Source of the DNA: Nitzschia sp. pyKryTriq1
Taxonomy: Eukaryota > Bacillariophyta > Bacillariophyceae > Bacillariales > Bacillariaceae
DNA: 64,000 nt
Direction of reading: 5' to 3'
Assembly (NCBI GenBank): GCA_956465555.1
Contig: OY101117.1
Coordinates: 2,604,001 to 2,668,000 of the forward strand
Position numbers and translations under genes: made by a program
Shown: positions 52,867-62,029 of the stretch, piece by piece
Numbering within the stretch: the stretch's first letter is position 1
How the letters are laid out: every line of letters begins with the position of its first letter
Notes under the pieces: model-generated
Told to the model about the DNA's origin: nothing
Database searches by the model: none
Seen by the model: only the letters and a program-made list of their open reading frames with translations

Positions 52867-52976
52867 TTATCTTGCCCTTTGGCAAGATGATAAGAGATTT
52901 TGGCGAACGCTACGTAGAACCCTACCAGTTTCTACAGTTATCTTGCCGCCAGGGGGTGGCAAGATAATAAGAAAAG
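52867..52976. repeat. Pair of TTATCTTGCC...GGCAAGAT hairpins
   Basis: Two related hairpins, 52867-52893 (ATCTTGCC, loop cttt, GGCAAGAT) and 52938-52970 (longer stem ATCTTGCCGCC/GGTGGCAAGAT), both followed by an A-rich ataa-type run. They are about 70 bp apart, about 200-300 bp upstream of the methyltransferase start. Confidence 0.65.
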
Positions 52977-52982
52977 AGCTGG

Positions 52983-53137
52983 GATATAAATCCCGCGATC
53001 AGCGATGATCGATGGTCGGTATACGATGACAGCACCTGTGTTTTGACACCACACAACAATCCACCATGACGGATCCGGAGGACGATTACCTCAGCAACCT
53101 AGTCGATAGGTCGGCACAGTCGCCGTCAAGTGACTGA
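52983..53137 (+). promoter_or_regulatory. Candidate TATA box and in-frame uORF (or first exon)
   Basis: A tataaat at about 52984-52990 lies inside the near-palindrome gggatataaatccc, 80 bp before a strongly placed ATG (ccaccATGac, 53066). That ATG opens a 23-codon frame ending at TGA 53135-53137, in the same frame as the methyltransferase start at 53171. Either an upstream ORF, or a first exon joined through a 63-bp intron (53102-53164, donor GTCGAT, acceptor TACTAG) that would add 14 acidic residues. The donor is weak. Confidence 0.35.
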
Positions 53138-53170
53138 CTGTACTCGTGCAAAAAACAATACTAGACAAGA

Positions 53171-54334
53171 ATGACCGACGATGCTCATGATGACGAAGAC
53201 GATGGCTTTTGGGCAATTGCCATGGAGGGCAGCGGCACCAACGACCAGATGAATCATCGATCCTGGCGGAACGAGGCAGTATTCGGCGAAGGCAACAGCC
53301 ACGACGATGATGATGATTCCGAAACGGGCAATGATGCTAGTACCAAGGTTATTTCCTATCGAATTCCTGGGGTGGACGACGTTGATGATTGCCCCTCCGT
53401 CATTTTGCAGCTACGACCGCTACCAGCAAGTGATGGAATCTGGAGTCCGATTGGAGCAGATGCTTGGTATGCCTCGGCGCTGTTGGCGAGTCTTTTACTA
53501 TCGAAAATAGTAATACCAGCACCACCGCCAGCAGCGGTAGTACATCAGGAGTGCAATAGTAATACCACTGGAAAGTCGAGAAGTCGACGCGTCGACAACG
53601 ACAATCTTCTTCGGCATCAGCATCCATTCTGTACCATATTGCTTCCGTCGACATCCTCCTCCTCCTCCGATGAGGGGGTTCGCAGCTGCAAGACGATTTT
53701 GGAGCTTGGTAGTGGAGCGGTGGGGCTCTCTGGATTTGTTTGCGCATTGGCGTTGGAACGTCATCTTCTTCGGTTGCAATCAGCACAAGCAGCGACGGAA
53801 AATGCCAAATCCAACCCAATCCACCACCATCAGTGGAAGGTCCTCTTGACGGACAATGATCCTCCTGTCTTGGAGCAGCTTCAAAAGAATCTTGATCATA
53901 ACCGATCGAAACTGTCGTCAACGTCCTCCTCCGATAGGAAGGTGGATGTCCAAGTGGCAGCATGGGACTGGAAGGATCATCGACCCAATGATGGTAGTGC
54001 TCGTCTACTAACCCCACCGGATGATGACGATGAAGAAGTAGTCCTCGTCATTGGATCCGAGCTGGTGTATACTCAAGAAACGGCTGATGCTTGTGTTCAT
54101 CTATTGTTACGGCTACTAGAACAATATCCTCATTTGGAAATTTGGATTGTGCAAGTAACGGATCGATTTGGATGGTGGGAAACGGTGGATCCAACGTTGT
54201 TAGAACACAACATTTGCGTCGATTCGATTCCGATTCCAGCCGAAATTCATGATCTAGCAACGACCATGATACCGATGGGTGGAGCCCTGGATCGACACGC
54301 ATACGGTGCCTTTTGTATTTATCGGAAGCACTAA
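53171..54334 (+). CDS. Family-16 (METTL21-like) SAM-dependent methyltransferase
   Basis: 387 residues. The N-terminal 70 residues are acidic and Asp/Asn-rich. The Rossmann methyltransferase fold begins near 85 (DGIWSPIGADAWYASALLAS) and carries motif I ILELGSGAVGLSGF, the post-II acidic strand LLTDNDPPVLEQLQKNL, the VQVAAWDW strand and VIGSELVYTQET, the hallmark order of the Methyltransf_16 (PF10294) protein-lysine methyltransferases. Low-complexity inserts enlarge it relative to human METTL21 proteins. Substrate unknown. The acidic N-terminus may extend upstream if the 53066 exon is used. Confidence 0.82.
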   Translation: MTDDAHDDEDDGFWAIAMEGSGTNDQMNHRSWRNEAVFGEGNSHDDDDDSETGNDASTKVISYRIPGVDDVDDCPSVILQLRPLPASDGIWSPIGADAWYASALLASLLLSKIVIPAPPPAAVVHQECNSNTTGKSRSRRVDNDNLLRHQHPFCTILLPSTSSSSSDEGVRSCKTILELGSGAVGLSGFVCALALERHLLRLQSAQAATENAKSNPIHHHQWKVLLTDNDPPVLEQLQKNLDHNRSKLSSTSSSDRKVDVQVAAWDWKDHRPNDGSARLLTPPDDDDEEVVLVIGSELVYTQETADACVHLLLRLLEQYPHLEIWIVQVTDRFGWWETVDPTLLEHNICVDSIPIPAEIHDLATTMIPMGGALDRHAYGAFCIYRKH

Positions 54335-55235
54335 TGGAGTATCACTGTCTTCATGATGATATACGACGAATACTTGAAGCAAATCCTGTTTCAGGTGGAC
54401 TGAGGAAAACCAAAAGCTGCTAAATTATTTCAAAATCCGTTCATTACGCCGTCAGCACTATCTTCAAAGGATATCCCAACAGTTGACAGCACATCGCAGA
54501 ACAGCAATCAAGATCGATCCATATGCATACAGCATGATACCATCCTTATCGTCGTCGGAACCAGTCACGACCATCATCACCATGCTCTAGAGTATGAGTA
54601 TGTACGCTGTATAAACTGGAAGACGTGCGCTTACGTTCCTTCTTGTTCTTTGTCGTCGTCGTCGCTATGAGAAAATGAGCGCATCGTCTACTACGGTACA
54701 TTAGGGTCTATCATGCATGTGATGGATGATGATGAGGGTTTGGATTTTTTGTTCCAAAAGATACGCTCTGCGCGCCAGGCGGCCAGCGGCCAGAGATCGA
54801 CGGACCGACTGACTTAGTACGAGCTCTCTGAGAACAGTAGATATAGAGCTCGCCAAGATACCGTCCGTCCGCTCATGCGCACGACAGCGACGACAGAACT
54901 TTGAACTTCTGTCGAGAGAAAGAAACCGAAGTTCTTTTCTACCGACCGGGACGCTGAAACGTACCGGTAGAATTTGTACTGGATGCTACGACGGTCGACC
55001 TCGCCGCATGTGTGTCATCAGCGATCAGCGACGATGACGAGAACGATGGGATGATGAAGAACAAAAGGAGAAAAAGATCTCAACCACAACTAATACGACA
55101 ACTAAATTGCTTGTTTCATCAAGCACAACTGGTCTGTCGTAGCAAGGAGATATACTATACTACCCCGTATCGACAAGACACATACCAGTTGGATCACTAC
55201 AGTACTTCCCACGTCCCAGTAGTTGTCATCACACC
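54335..55235. other. Intergenic region
   Basis: No gene recognised. GTACCGGTAG at 54961-54970. The 3' half contains the likely promoter and 5' UTR of the mitochondrial protein; no clear core element was seen. Confidence 0.4.
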
Positions 55236-55973
55236 ATGAACACGATGATGATTCTCTCTTCCCTCGCGAGAAGAGCAGTTTCCCGAGGAGCTTCACAGCT
55301 TCCAGCTCTGCGTTGTCAGTCACACCGAACTCCTCTTCTTTCAACAGTGAACACAACTACTCGTTTCTTTGGCTCGTCGTCGTCCCGCAACGACAACAAC
55401 AACAACAAGACTGGTAGCAAGGCGGCGGATACGACGACTACGACTACTGCGACTGTGTCGACGACTGGTGACGACAATGCCTTGTTTGAACGTACCGTGT
55501 ATGTGCATCCACTCAGCCAAATCGTTTTGGAATATTTGCAAGAAGCTCATCATGATTGGATAGTATCGCAACATTTGGACACGGCATTGACGTTGCATCG
55601 CGACGGATCGTTTGAATTGAAATTTCCAAAACAAGAAAAGGACAGTGATGGCAAGGATGATGCTCCTGCAGCGCAGCAGCAGCAGCATCATTATCATAAT
55701 TATGATCGTATTTGGACGTATTATGATGAAGTGGAAAAGAAACATTGGTTGAGTGTTTCCAGACGTATTACCGGTACGAATACTCATGATGATGACAATC
55801 ATTATAGTAATTATGTGCAAGAACGATTCTTGCTACAAGATAATTTGTTGCCGGCGTGGAACAACAATCGGAAATCCTTGCCCGAACGGATTCATCTCGG
55901 AGTGGATCAAATGATTCACAACATGAATATTACCTCATCTACTTCTTCTGCCAAGAATACGAACACAAGATAG
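55236..55973 (+). CDS. Mitochondrial-targeted protein of unknown function
   Basis: 245 residues. The start (MNTMMILSSLARRAVSRGAS...) is rich in Arg/Ser with no acids, typical of a mitochondrial presequence, and TTRFFGSSSS resembles a processing region. A low-complexity Asn/Thr stretch (about 50-75) precedes a soluble core with LSQIVLEYLQEAHHDWI, DRIWTYYDEVEKKHWLSVSR and LLQDNLLPAWN. A poly-Gln/His run lies near 145. No domain recognised; short, possibly an assembly or respiratory-complex accessory factor (speculative). Confidence 0.55.
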   Translation: MNTMMILSSLARRAVSRGASQLPALRCQSHRTPLLSTVNTTTRFFGSSSSRNDNNNNKTGSKAADTTTTTTATVSTTGDDNALFERTVYVHPLSQIVLEYLQEAHHDWIVSQHLDTALTLHRDGSFELKFPKQEKDSDGKDDAPAAQQQQHHYHNYDRIWTYYDEVEKKHWLSVSRRITGTNTHDDDNHYSNYVQERFLLQDNLLPAWNNNRKSLPERIHLGVDQMIHNMNITSSTSSAKNTNTR

Positions 55974-56355
55974 ATGCAATCAAGAAAAATAATGAGACGA
56001 AAGGAAGGATGATGACTATACTGGTTTCATTACCATTACCATTACCACAGACATTTGGGAGGAAGTAGAACGATGCTGCCCAGTACATTCATTTTTGCAA
56101 ACATATTAGATGCACCTTTTGATCTGAAAAGAATTTTACTCAAAATTCCTCTATCGGTTACTAGAGAGCTAATCTAGAGTATCTTGGAATCAACCCTTGG
56201 TGCCAATAATATGCCCCTTCTACATACGTACTGATATTACAGAAGCTCTATCGAAGATGGTGTGGCAGCAAGATGGACTATTGTCTGTGCTAGATTATAT
56301 GAGTAGAACTACTTGGTACTTGTAGCGAACAACCCCCCAGGTTTCATCGTCCGTC
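55974..56355. other. Convergent intergenic region
   Basis: 3' flanks of two convergent genes. Only short ccattacc repeats (about 56027-56048) were noticed. Confidence 0.4.
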
Positions 56356-57734
56356 TCATACCGGTACTTGTTGTTGATTTTGTGGTACCGCTGGCTTGTT
56401 TCCGGCTTTATGCCCTCGTATCTGTTCCTGTTCCTGTTCCTGCACCTGCTCTTGTTCCTGCACCTGCCCTTGTTCCTGCACCTGCCCTTGTTCCTGCACC
56501 TGCCCTTGTTCCTGCACCTGTTCCTGCACCGGTTCCTGTGGCTGCTGATGTTGAACTGATGCCAAATGAAGTTGAGAGAGGGAGGCAAATAAAACCTTCC
56601 CGAATAGTTTGCGCTGATCGGATCGTAATCGAGCAAATTCCCGCAAATGATCGACTATCACCTCCACGTCCTGCTGATCGTTGTTGTTCTCGTTGTCCTC
56701 TTTCATTCGTTGACAAAAAATAGTGCGAAGCCGTAGAATCACATTCTCTACCAATTTGGCACGAGTCGTCTGCGTCTGACCATTCGCTACTATAATCAGT
56801 TGACCCAGAAAGGCGCGTTGATCCGAGACGGGGAGGCGGCTGAGGATTGTGTGGACTTCTTTCCATTCATCTTGAAGACGGCGGGCCTCAGCTTCTGAAA
56901 AGGGCGGCATACAACACGAATAGAATGGTAAGTATATACGAGTATGCATATCCGCAAGCCCAGTTTCCGAGATATAGATCCAGCAGCGAGAAAGAGAACA
57001 AACATGCACGTACCTGGACTGGGTGAGTAAGGGACAGAGTTGGAAGTCAAACCAACATTCAGTTTGGGATGACGACCATCCAAGTCAGGGAGAGATGAAC
57101 TTCTTGGTTGTCGTCTCTTACTGACTCCAGACGCACTAACAGGGCGGCGACTGCTACCTACTGATGGTGGGTGTTGCGGTCTTGCATTAGACCTGGCGGG
57201 GCTGCTTGGAGAACTTCTACTGCTGGTGGCTGCTCCACCCCCGCCAGCAGCATTCTCCTTGTTGTTGGTCGTCAAAGGAAAAAGACGGAGAGCAACACCC
57301 GTCAGGCCTTCCTCTTCTTCTTGCTCATCTTCCTCCCCATCTTCAAATATGTCACTGGATTCCATTGCGCCCAATTCGAGAAGAGAATTGTCGACTGATT
57401 TTGACGACGGACTTTCTACAGAAGAAGCTTTTGGAATAATCATTGCAAAATCGGCTTGTAATCGTGCCAACTGTTTCACAGCCGCCGCCAATCCAATGGG
57501 CGCCCCGAGTGCCTTCCACTGCACCGAATCGAGAGCTGGTAGTTGCCACGCATAGACAACATATTCTTCTTTCATGCAGTTCAAGATGGTCGTCAACCGG
57601 TGTTCGTCGTCCCACCCAATACAGGCAGCCGCTTCTCTCAATCTGGTTTCGGCAGATGTCGTATCCAAGGAGGGGTGTGGCGATATCTGTGACGTCGTCG
57701 ACGACGAAAGATGGCGGTTCATTTCCATGGGCAT
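56356..57734 (-). CDS. SAM-like domain protein with a Gln/Glu repeat tail
   Basis: Exon 1 57734-57014, intron 57013-56895 (GTACGT...TTCAG, 119 bp, phase 1), exon 2 56894-56356; 419 aa. The ATG at 57734 is the first in frame. Residues about 27-95 form a small helical domain (LREAAACIGWDDEHRLTTIL then CMKEEYVVYAWQLPALDSVQ and W..LG.PIGLAAAVKQL) resembling SAM-like or death-fold-like modules common in diatom proteins. A Ser/Pro-rich region and an acidic run follow. Exon 2 begins with a helical segment (EARRLQDEWKEVHTILSRLP) and ends with VQEQGQ-type repeats encoded by an 18-bp minisatellite. Likely a protein-interaction adaptor; function unknown. Confidence 0.65.
56437..56520. repeat. In-frame 18-bp minisatellite
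   Basis: The unit ttcctgcacctgcccttg occurs four times in a row from 56437 (first copy with one mismatch), followed by a partial copy. It encodes the (QGQVQE)-type Gln/Glu repeats of the 56356-57734 gene and stays in frame because 18 is a multiple of three. Confidence 0.9.
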
Positions 57735-58445
57735 GGTCGTAGCGGATGTTGTGTGTAGCACCCGGGTCCGGATCCAAATCAAGAAACAGACCGATATGAG
57801 GTGAGTGGGTCACTCTTGATGCTATTAGTTCCAATCACGATATCGCGAGCGAGACACAGACAGGCCGCCCAAGATCGAATGTATAAGAGTCTTGGCTTCT
57901 TCCCAGCTTGTGTACTCGCATATCCCAAAGATTAAACCTCCTTTTTATTATGCATCCATTATCATTCCACTCATGAACCACACAACAACAGAATGACGAC
58001 GACCGGTGCGTGACCGTGACGAACCGAAGAATGGGAAGAACCCAAGAAGTTTCGAACCAAATTTGTTGCATGTGTCTTTTTTGAGCGCCTTTTTTGAAAA
58101 TTCATCAATCGCACGGGTCAGTCTTTTCTGTTTTGGCGAATTTTAGGGTCGTGCAAGTCGACTGATGTCGATTTTCACCATACCTGTACTAGCATTAGTC
58201 ATCATCTCGAGATGATGATTATTTTCCCCTTGTAGTTCCAACAACATCGCCATCAGCTTTATCTACTCTACCAGAAAATATCTAGCATTGCAAGTGCTCG
58301 AATTGGATTTTGTTTTAGCTACAGTAGGAGCTACTATGCACTCCTCTACTCGTACTACCAGTAGAGTTTGAACATCATCATGTTGAGTAGATACCGAGCC
58401 AGTCGCAGCTTAGTCAGCAGCAATCGGTTTAAATTGTGCATACCA
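57735..58445. other. Intergenic region
   Basis: Contains a 16-bp palindrome ATCATCTCGAGATGAT at about 58202-58217. No gene recognised. Confidence 0.4.
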
Positions 58446-59306
58446 TTAGCTTTTCGAGCATTTGGAGTTATACGTCGGTTCACCACAACATCCCCAATGT
58501 CCATTGGAATCTTCCACCTTGTCGGAATCTAGAATGAACTTCATATCTTGTTGGACTTGTTGCAGTCGCTTTTGCTTTTCTCGTCGCATATTGTCTTTGA
58601 CTTCTTCTGGATACGTTATGAAATCTTGCGAATCCTTATCCATGACCCATTCGCCCTTGTGGCCGATGGGTTTGACATGCAAAGCTGCTTCCAGTTCCTC
58701 AACCTGCCGTTGCAGAGCGGCAATTTGGAGATCTTTGGCTGCAATTTGGCCTTGTAATGTATGGGGATCTACGCGTAGTAGTTCTGTGTATATCTCATCG
58801 TCTGGAAACGAACTAGACGCTTTGGTGGGAGCGGGTGGATGGGCATGATGGTATCCGTTGGTGACCTTAGCAGCACTGGTCGAAGAGTCGTTCAGTGGCT
58901 GGGATTCCTCCATTTCAGTCAGCTTGAATTTGGTATTGTGTTCTACCAACCGCTCTCTCAAAATTGTAAAGATGCACTCCCAGAAAACGGGCTCTTTGAC
59001 CCGCGAAGGGACCATGGAAAATCGAAGCTTTGCCAACTCTTGCGATTGACCATTCAGTCGAACGGCTAGATCGCTTTCGGGAGAGTCATCGTGTTTGGAA
59101 TAGAACAATTCGGAGGAGGACTTCCTGCTCCTACCACCACTACTGGATTGAGGAGGATTCTCCAAGGACTTGGCTACGACATACACGTCGTCTTTTGTCC
59201 AGGTTTTCATCTTCATCAAGACTACCAATTCTCGATCGTTCAAATCGAACAAGTCCTTGCCCTCGAAGCTTTTCAGACGAGTGGGTTGAGATGCCGATTG
59301 ACCCAT
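58446..59306 (-). CDS. Predicted N-myristoylated protein with BSD-like and coiled-coil segments
   Basis: 286 residues from the ATG at 59306; an upstream in-frame ATG at 59372 would add 22 Ser/Asp-rich residues and hide the myristoylation signal. The start MGQSASQPT fits the N-myristoylation consensus (Gly2, Ser6). Residues about 85-130 (VKEPVFWECIFTILRERLVE) recall the BSD/SYAP-type helix with its FW pair, but only weakly. A predicted coiled coil (IAALQRQVEELEAAL) and a C-terminal stretch KDNMRREKQKRLQQVQQDMK follow, then a Cys-rich end (HWGCCGEPTYNSKC). Probably a peripheral membrane protein; role unknown. Confidence 0.6.
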   Translation of the reverse strand: MGQSASQPTRLKSFEGKDLFDLNDRELVVLMKMKTWTKDDVYVVAKSLENPPQSSSGGRSRKSSSELFYSKHDDSPESDLAVRLNGQSQELAKLRFSMVPSRVKEPVFWECIFTILRERLVEHNTKFKLTEMEESQPLNDSSTSAAKVTNGYHHAHPPAPTKASSSFPDDEIYTELLRVDPHTLQGQIAAKDLQIAALQRQVEELEAALHVKPIGHKGEWVMDKDSQDFITYPEEVKDNMRREKQKRLQQVQQDMKFILDSDKVEDSNGHWGCCGEPTYNSKCSKS

Positions 59307-60160
59307 GTCGTCGTCGTCGTCGTCACAGGTATCGCTGTTTGAAGAGTTTATGGAGGATCGCCTACAGACCATACAGATATTGAGACAAGTGTAGAGTTGG
59401 GAGGGGGAGGGGGGGGGGGGGGGGGTGTAATGTCAACAACTAGTCAAATGCAGAAGAAGTAGACTACCGGGAATATGGTCCTTGTCTCGCTCTACAGTAC
59501 CTGCATTACTCTGCTTTGTTGTGTCCTGGTCATCATTATTTGTTCGTTTTGTGCGTGTCTTCTTTGTGTGCGTTGTTTTATTCGCGTGCCGGTGTCTTCT
59601 ACTGTGGCTGGGGGCGCCGGGGGGATGGACTTTCGAAATTCGGGGGACGATTCACTCGATTTGTCTTCAATATCCCCCAAAGAACTGTCGTTGACATCTA
59701 CTTAGTCGATCTACCTAGTTGCTGTTGTTACCGTAGTACATGTAATAGAGAGAGTCCTGCTCCTCTGTCGCTACTCTCTACTAGGTCTAGTAATCTAGTG
59801 GAGAATGAATAGAAAGACCCTAGCTGGATTGATCGTCTCTCTAAGAGAGAATCGCTAGTACTTCGTCACGATTATCTCTAGCTATTCAAAGAAATGCTCT
59901 CGCTCTCTCTCACTATTATTTTCCGTTTTTCGATATCCAGGAAATTATATGTATGTCAAACGAGTCGTCATCGTCGCTTGAGAAATTACTCAGAACGAAG
60001 GCAGACCAGCGAGTGCAAGTACAAAGTACAGTAGTAACAATTACAAAGACAACGAACGGTTGATCTGTATTTTTATCCATGCTGATAACTTGCAAAAAAC
60101 TTGAATGAAGTCCATACTGTGGTACTTCAACTTGCAGGCATCATACCAGGAGCTCTTTAT
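59307..60160. other. Intergenic region with a long G run
   Basis: Holds a G-run of about 25 bases interrupted twice (59399-59427), a possible G-quadruplex or sequencing-difficult site. Several ctctctactaggtctagt words lie at about 59770-59800. Several plus-strand ORFs here (for example 59475-59705) lack homology. Confidence 0.5.
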
Positions 60161-60670
60161 TTAACCTTGAAGAAAACTCTTGGGATCGAGGAGTTCTTGC
60201 GGGGTCGTGACAGGTCCGTACGAGGCAGCTTGACGGTAGATATCGTTGCTGGTCTGGTAGCATTTGATCTTCTTGACCTTAATCATCGCCGCTCCCGTCG
60301 GTGGGGCAAGAGGAGGGGCTGTCATGGCCGTGCCGCCGGGCTTATACCACTTGTCCATGCCCAAGAGTGCTGGCCCCGAAAATCTTGCTTGTTCATGGCC
60401 TGGCACTTTGCCGATTACGTTAGTAGAGACTTGTGGCGCAGCCGGCTCTGGCTCTTGGTGGACCAAGTCCATAGGCGCAATATCAGGAGTTTGGGCAGCA
60501 ATATCGGGAGTTTGAGCAGGAATATCAAATCCTCCATTCGTATAATCGTAGGTTGACGTGCTTCCTTCCATAGAGAAGAGAGGTATAGCGCTTCTCGGAG
60601 ACGGAAGACCGACCTGGAAACCATTCACGGCAGCCGGAAGTAGGATGAGAACAGCGGAAGAAAATTTCAT
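60161..60670 (-). CDS. Small plastid-targeted protein of unknown function
   Basis: 169 residues from the ATG at 60670, which opens a signal peptide (MKFSSAVLILLPAAVNGF). AVNGF followed by Gln-Val resembles the A-x-F cleavage motif of diatom plastid presequences. The mature part contains three near-repeats of (I/A)PAQTPDIA-type sequence (about 50-65) and a Pro-rich segment, then a basic helix-like end (MIKVKKIKCYQTSNDIYRQA). No domain recognised. A thylakoid or pyrenoid linker-like role is only a guess. Confidence 0.6.
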   Translation of the reverse strand: MKFSSAVLILLPAAVNGFQVGLPSPRSAIPLFSMEGSTSTYDYTNGGFDIPAQTPDIAAQTPDIAPMDLVHQEPEPAAPQVSTNVIGKVPGHEQARFSGPALLGMDKWYKPGGTAMTAPPLAPPTGAAMIKVKKIKCYQTSNDIYRQAASYGPVTTPQELLDPKSFLQG

Positions 60671-61375
60671 GGTAACGATTAGTAAAAGAGCCGACTTGAT
60701 TGTTAGCAGCACTGAAGACACCTCAAATGATTGATCCCGGGGCGGTTGAGAGTTTTACGAGTAGTACTAGTACAGGTAGTTGAGAAATTCTATTGCGGAT
60801 GACACGCACTGCATCATCATCGCCGACGACATCGCGGAGGGAACAAAAAAAGAAAACGATGAATGACGTGCGTGTGCCAAAATGAAAATTGTTATCGACG
60901 GTGCAGTCTTTGCGCGTAGCAAGCGCGCGTATATGACTAGTTCGAATATTCTCTTTCGTTAGGTCATGAGTGAGTCCCGTCAGAGAACTACTGTAGGTTT
61001 CCAAAAACCGAGATCCACGATTATCCACCCTTCATCAAAATGGGGTGTACTTTTACTTTCTCCACTGCACAAACTAGAACTAGATCGAATGTACTGGTAT
61101 AGGAGGATCGTATTTGCAGGGCATTTTGGAATGCAAGATGACGACAAGATATTGGCTATTATTTTTTCTTAGATGATTCATTCGTTCTTGAATCATATTA
61201 CTAGAAGCGCCGTTTTTGAAAAGATAAGAACGTCGTAATATTGTCAAATGCTACAGGATAATAGCAGACGAAATTGTTGTTCGCAGCGTCGCACGCATCC
61301 TCATTCAACCCACAATAATATTTTCTAGACTCCTAGTAATAGGAACCAGCACCCAATCGCCCAGAAGATTCTTCC
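60671..61375. other. Intergenic region
   Basis: Upstream of the small plastid-protein gene. No gene recognised. Confidence 0.4.
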
Positions 61376-62029
61376 TCAATCTCGTCTTGTCCGATGGAAC
61401 AAGAATTGAGGCATTGACTCTTGAGGAACACCCAGTTCCGTCAAATACGTCGACAGTTCCAAGTAGGCTCGCGGCGCCAACTCCACGAGTGTCTGCATGG
61501 ACTCGCGGCGCTGAGTGGAGGAAGCAGCCTCCGAAATGCGCAGGAACTTTTCGTCCAAGAGCATTGCCACGACATGCTCCGCCTGGGCGACGGTAGTGAT
61601 CTTGTAGGGATCTTGGAGCTCATTTCGAAGGTTGACCAAATCCTTCTTGGGAAGAGCGACGGGTCCTTGCTGTTCTTCTTCTTCTTCGTCTCCAGTGTTG
61701 TTGACAAACTTTTCCAGAATTTTCCGTACCAAGGCGCGTTCGTGTGTGTTGTAGTGATGTTCAAAAGCATTGCCCGCCACTTCGTCATCGCGAAGATTAA
61801 TGACAGAATGGTACTTGGTGCGATCCAATACGACAGTGGCAATCTCCAAGCCGAATCCCTTGGACAGCTGGCGATTGATTGTCTCAAAGGCGTCTTCGAG
61901 GGATGGACTGGGGACTTTGAGATCCTCAAAGACGCGCTGGGCCTCCTTGTGGCTCAAGCAGTGGCTTGCCATGACTCGTTGCAACAAGAGCTGTTGCTCT
62001 CGTTCGAGAGGTTGTGTAGTGCACAGCAT
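61376..62029 (-). CDS. NSE1: NSE1-like SMC5/6 complex subunit lacking the RING finger
   Basis: 217 residues from the ATG at 62029; another in-frame ATG at 62140 would add a His-rich extension. The region QRVMASHCLSHKEAQRVFED, then FETINRQLSKGFGLEIATVV, LDRTKYHSVINLRDDEVAGN and FEHHYNTHERALVRKILEKF matches the winged-helix half of Nse1 (PF07574). Normal Nse1 proteins continue into a C-terminal variant RING that supports ubiquitin ligase activity and contacts Nse3; here the protein ends at a stop about 30 residues after the winged helix, with no Cys/His array in any frame nearby. Nuclear, DNA-repair role inferred. A missed 3' exon is possible. Confidence 0.75.
   Translation of the reverse strand: MLCTTQPLEREQQLLLQRVMASHCLSHKEAQRVFEDLKVPSPSLEDAFETINRQLSKGFGLEIATVVLDRTKYHSVINLRDDEVAGNAFEHHYNTHERALVRKILEKFVNNTGDEEEEEQQGPVALPKKDLVNLRNELQDPYKITTVAQAEHVVAMLLDEKFLRISEAASSTQRRESMQTLVELAPRAYLELSTYLTELGVPQESMPQFLFHRTRRD

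Larger units (their letters stand above)
50925..53170. other. 2.2-kb intergenic region with hairpins
   Basis: No convincing gene. It holds the 51678-51752 hairpin, two small TTATCTTGCC hairpins near 52867 and 52938, a gatcgatcgat tract at about 52394-52428, and a candidate promoter plus uORF for the methyltransferase (all entered separately). A 128-aa minus ORF at 51965-52351 was rejected. Confidence 0.5.

Noticed and set aside
59475-59812. Cys/Val-rich plus-strand ORFs upstream of the predicted myristoylated protein
   Set aside because: No ATG context or homology; located in a low-complexity spacer with a G run.
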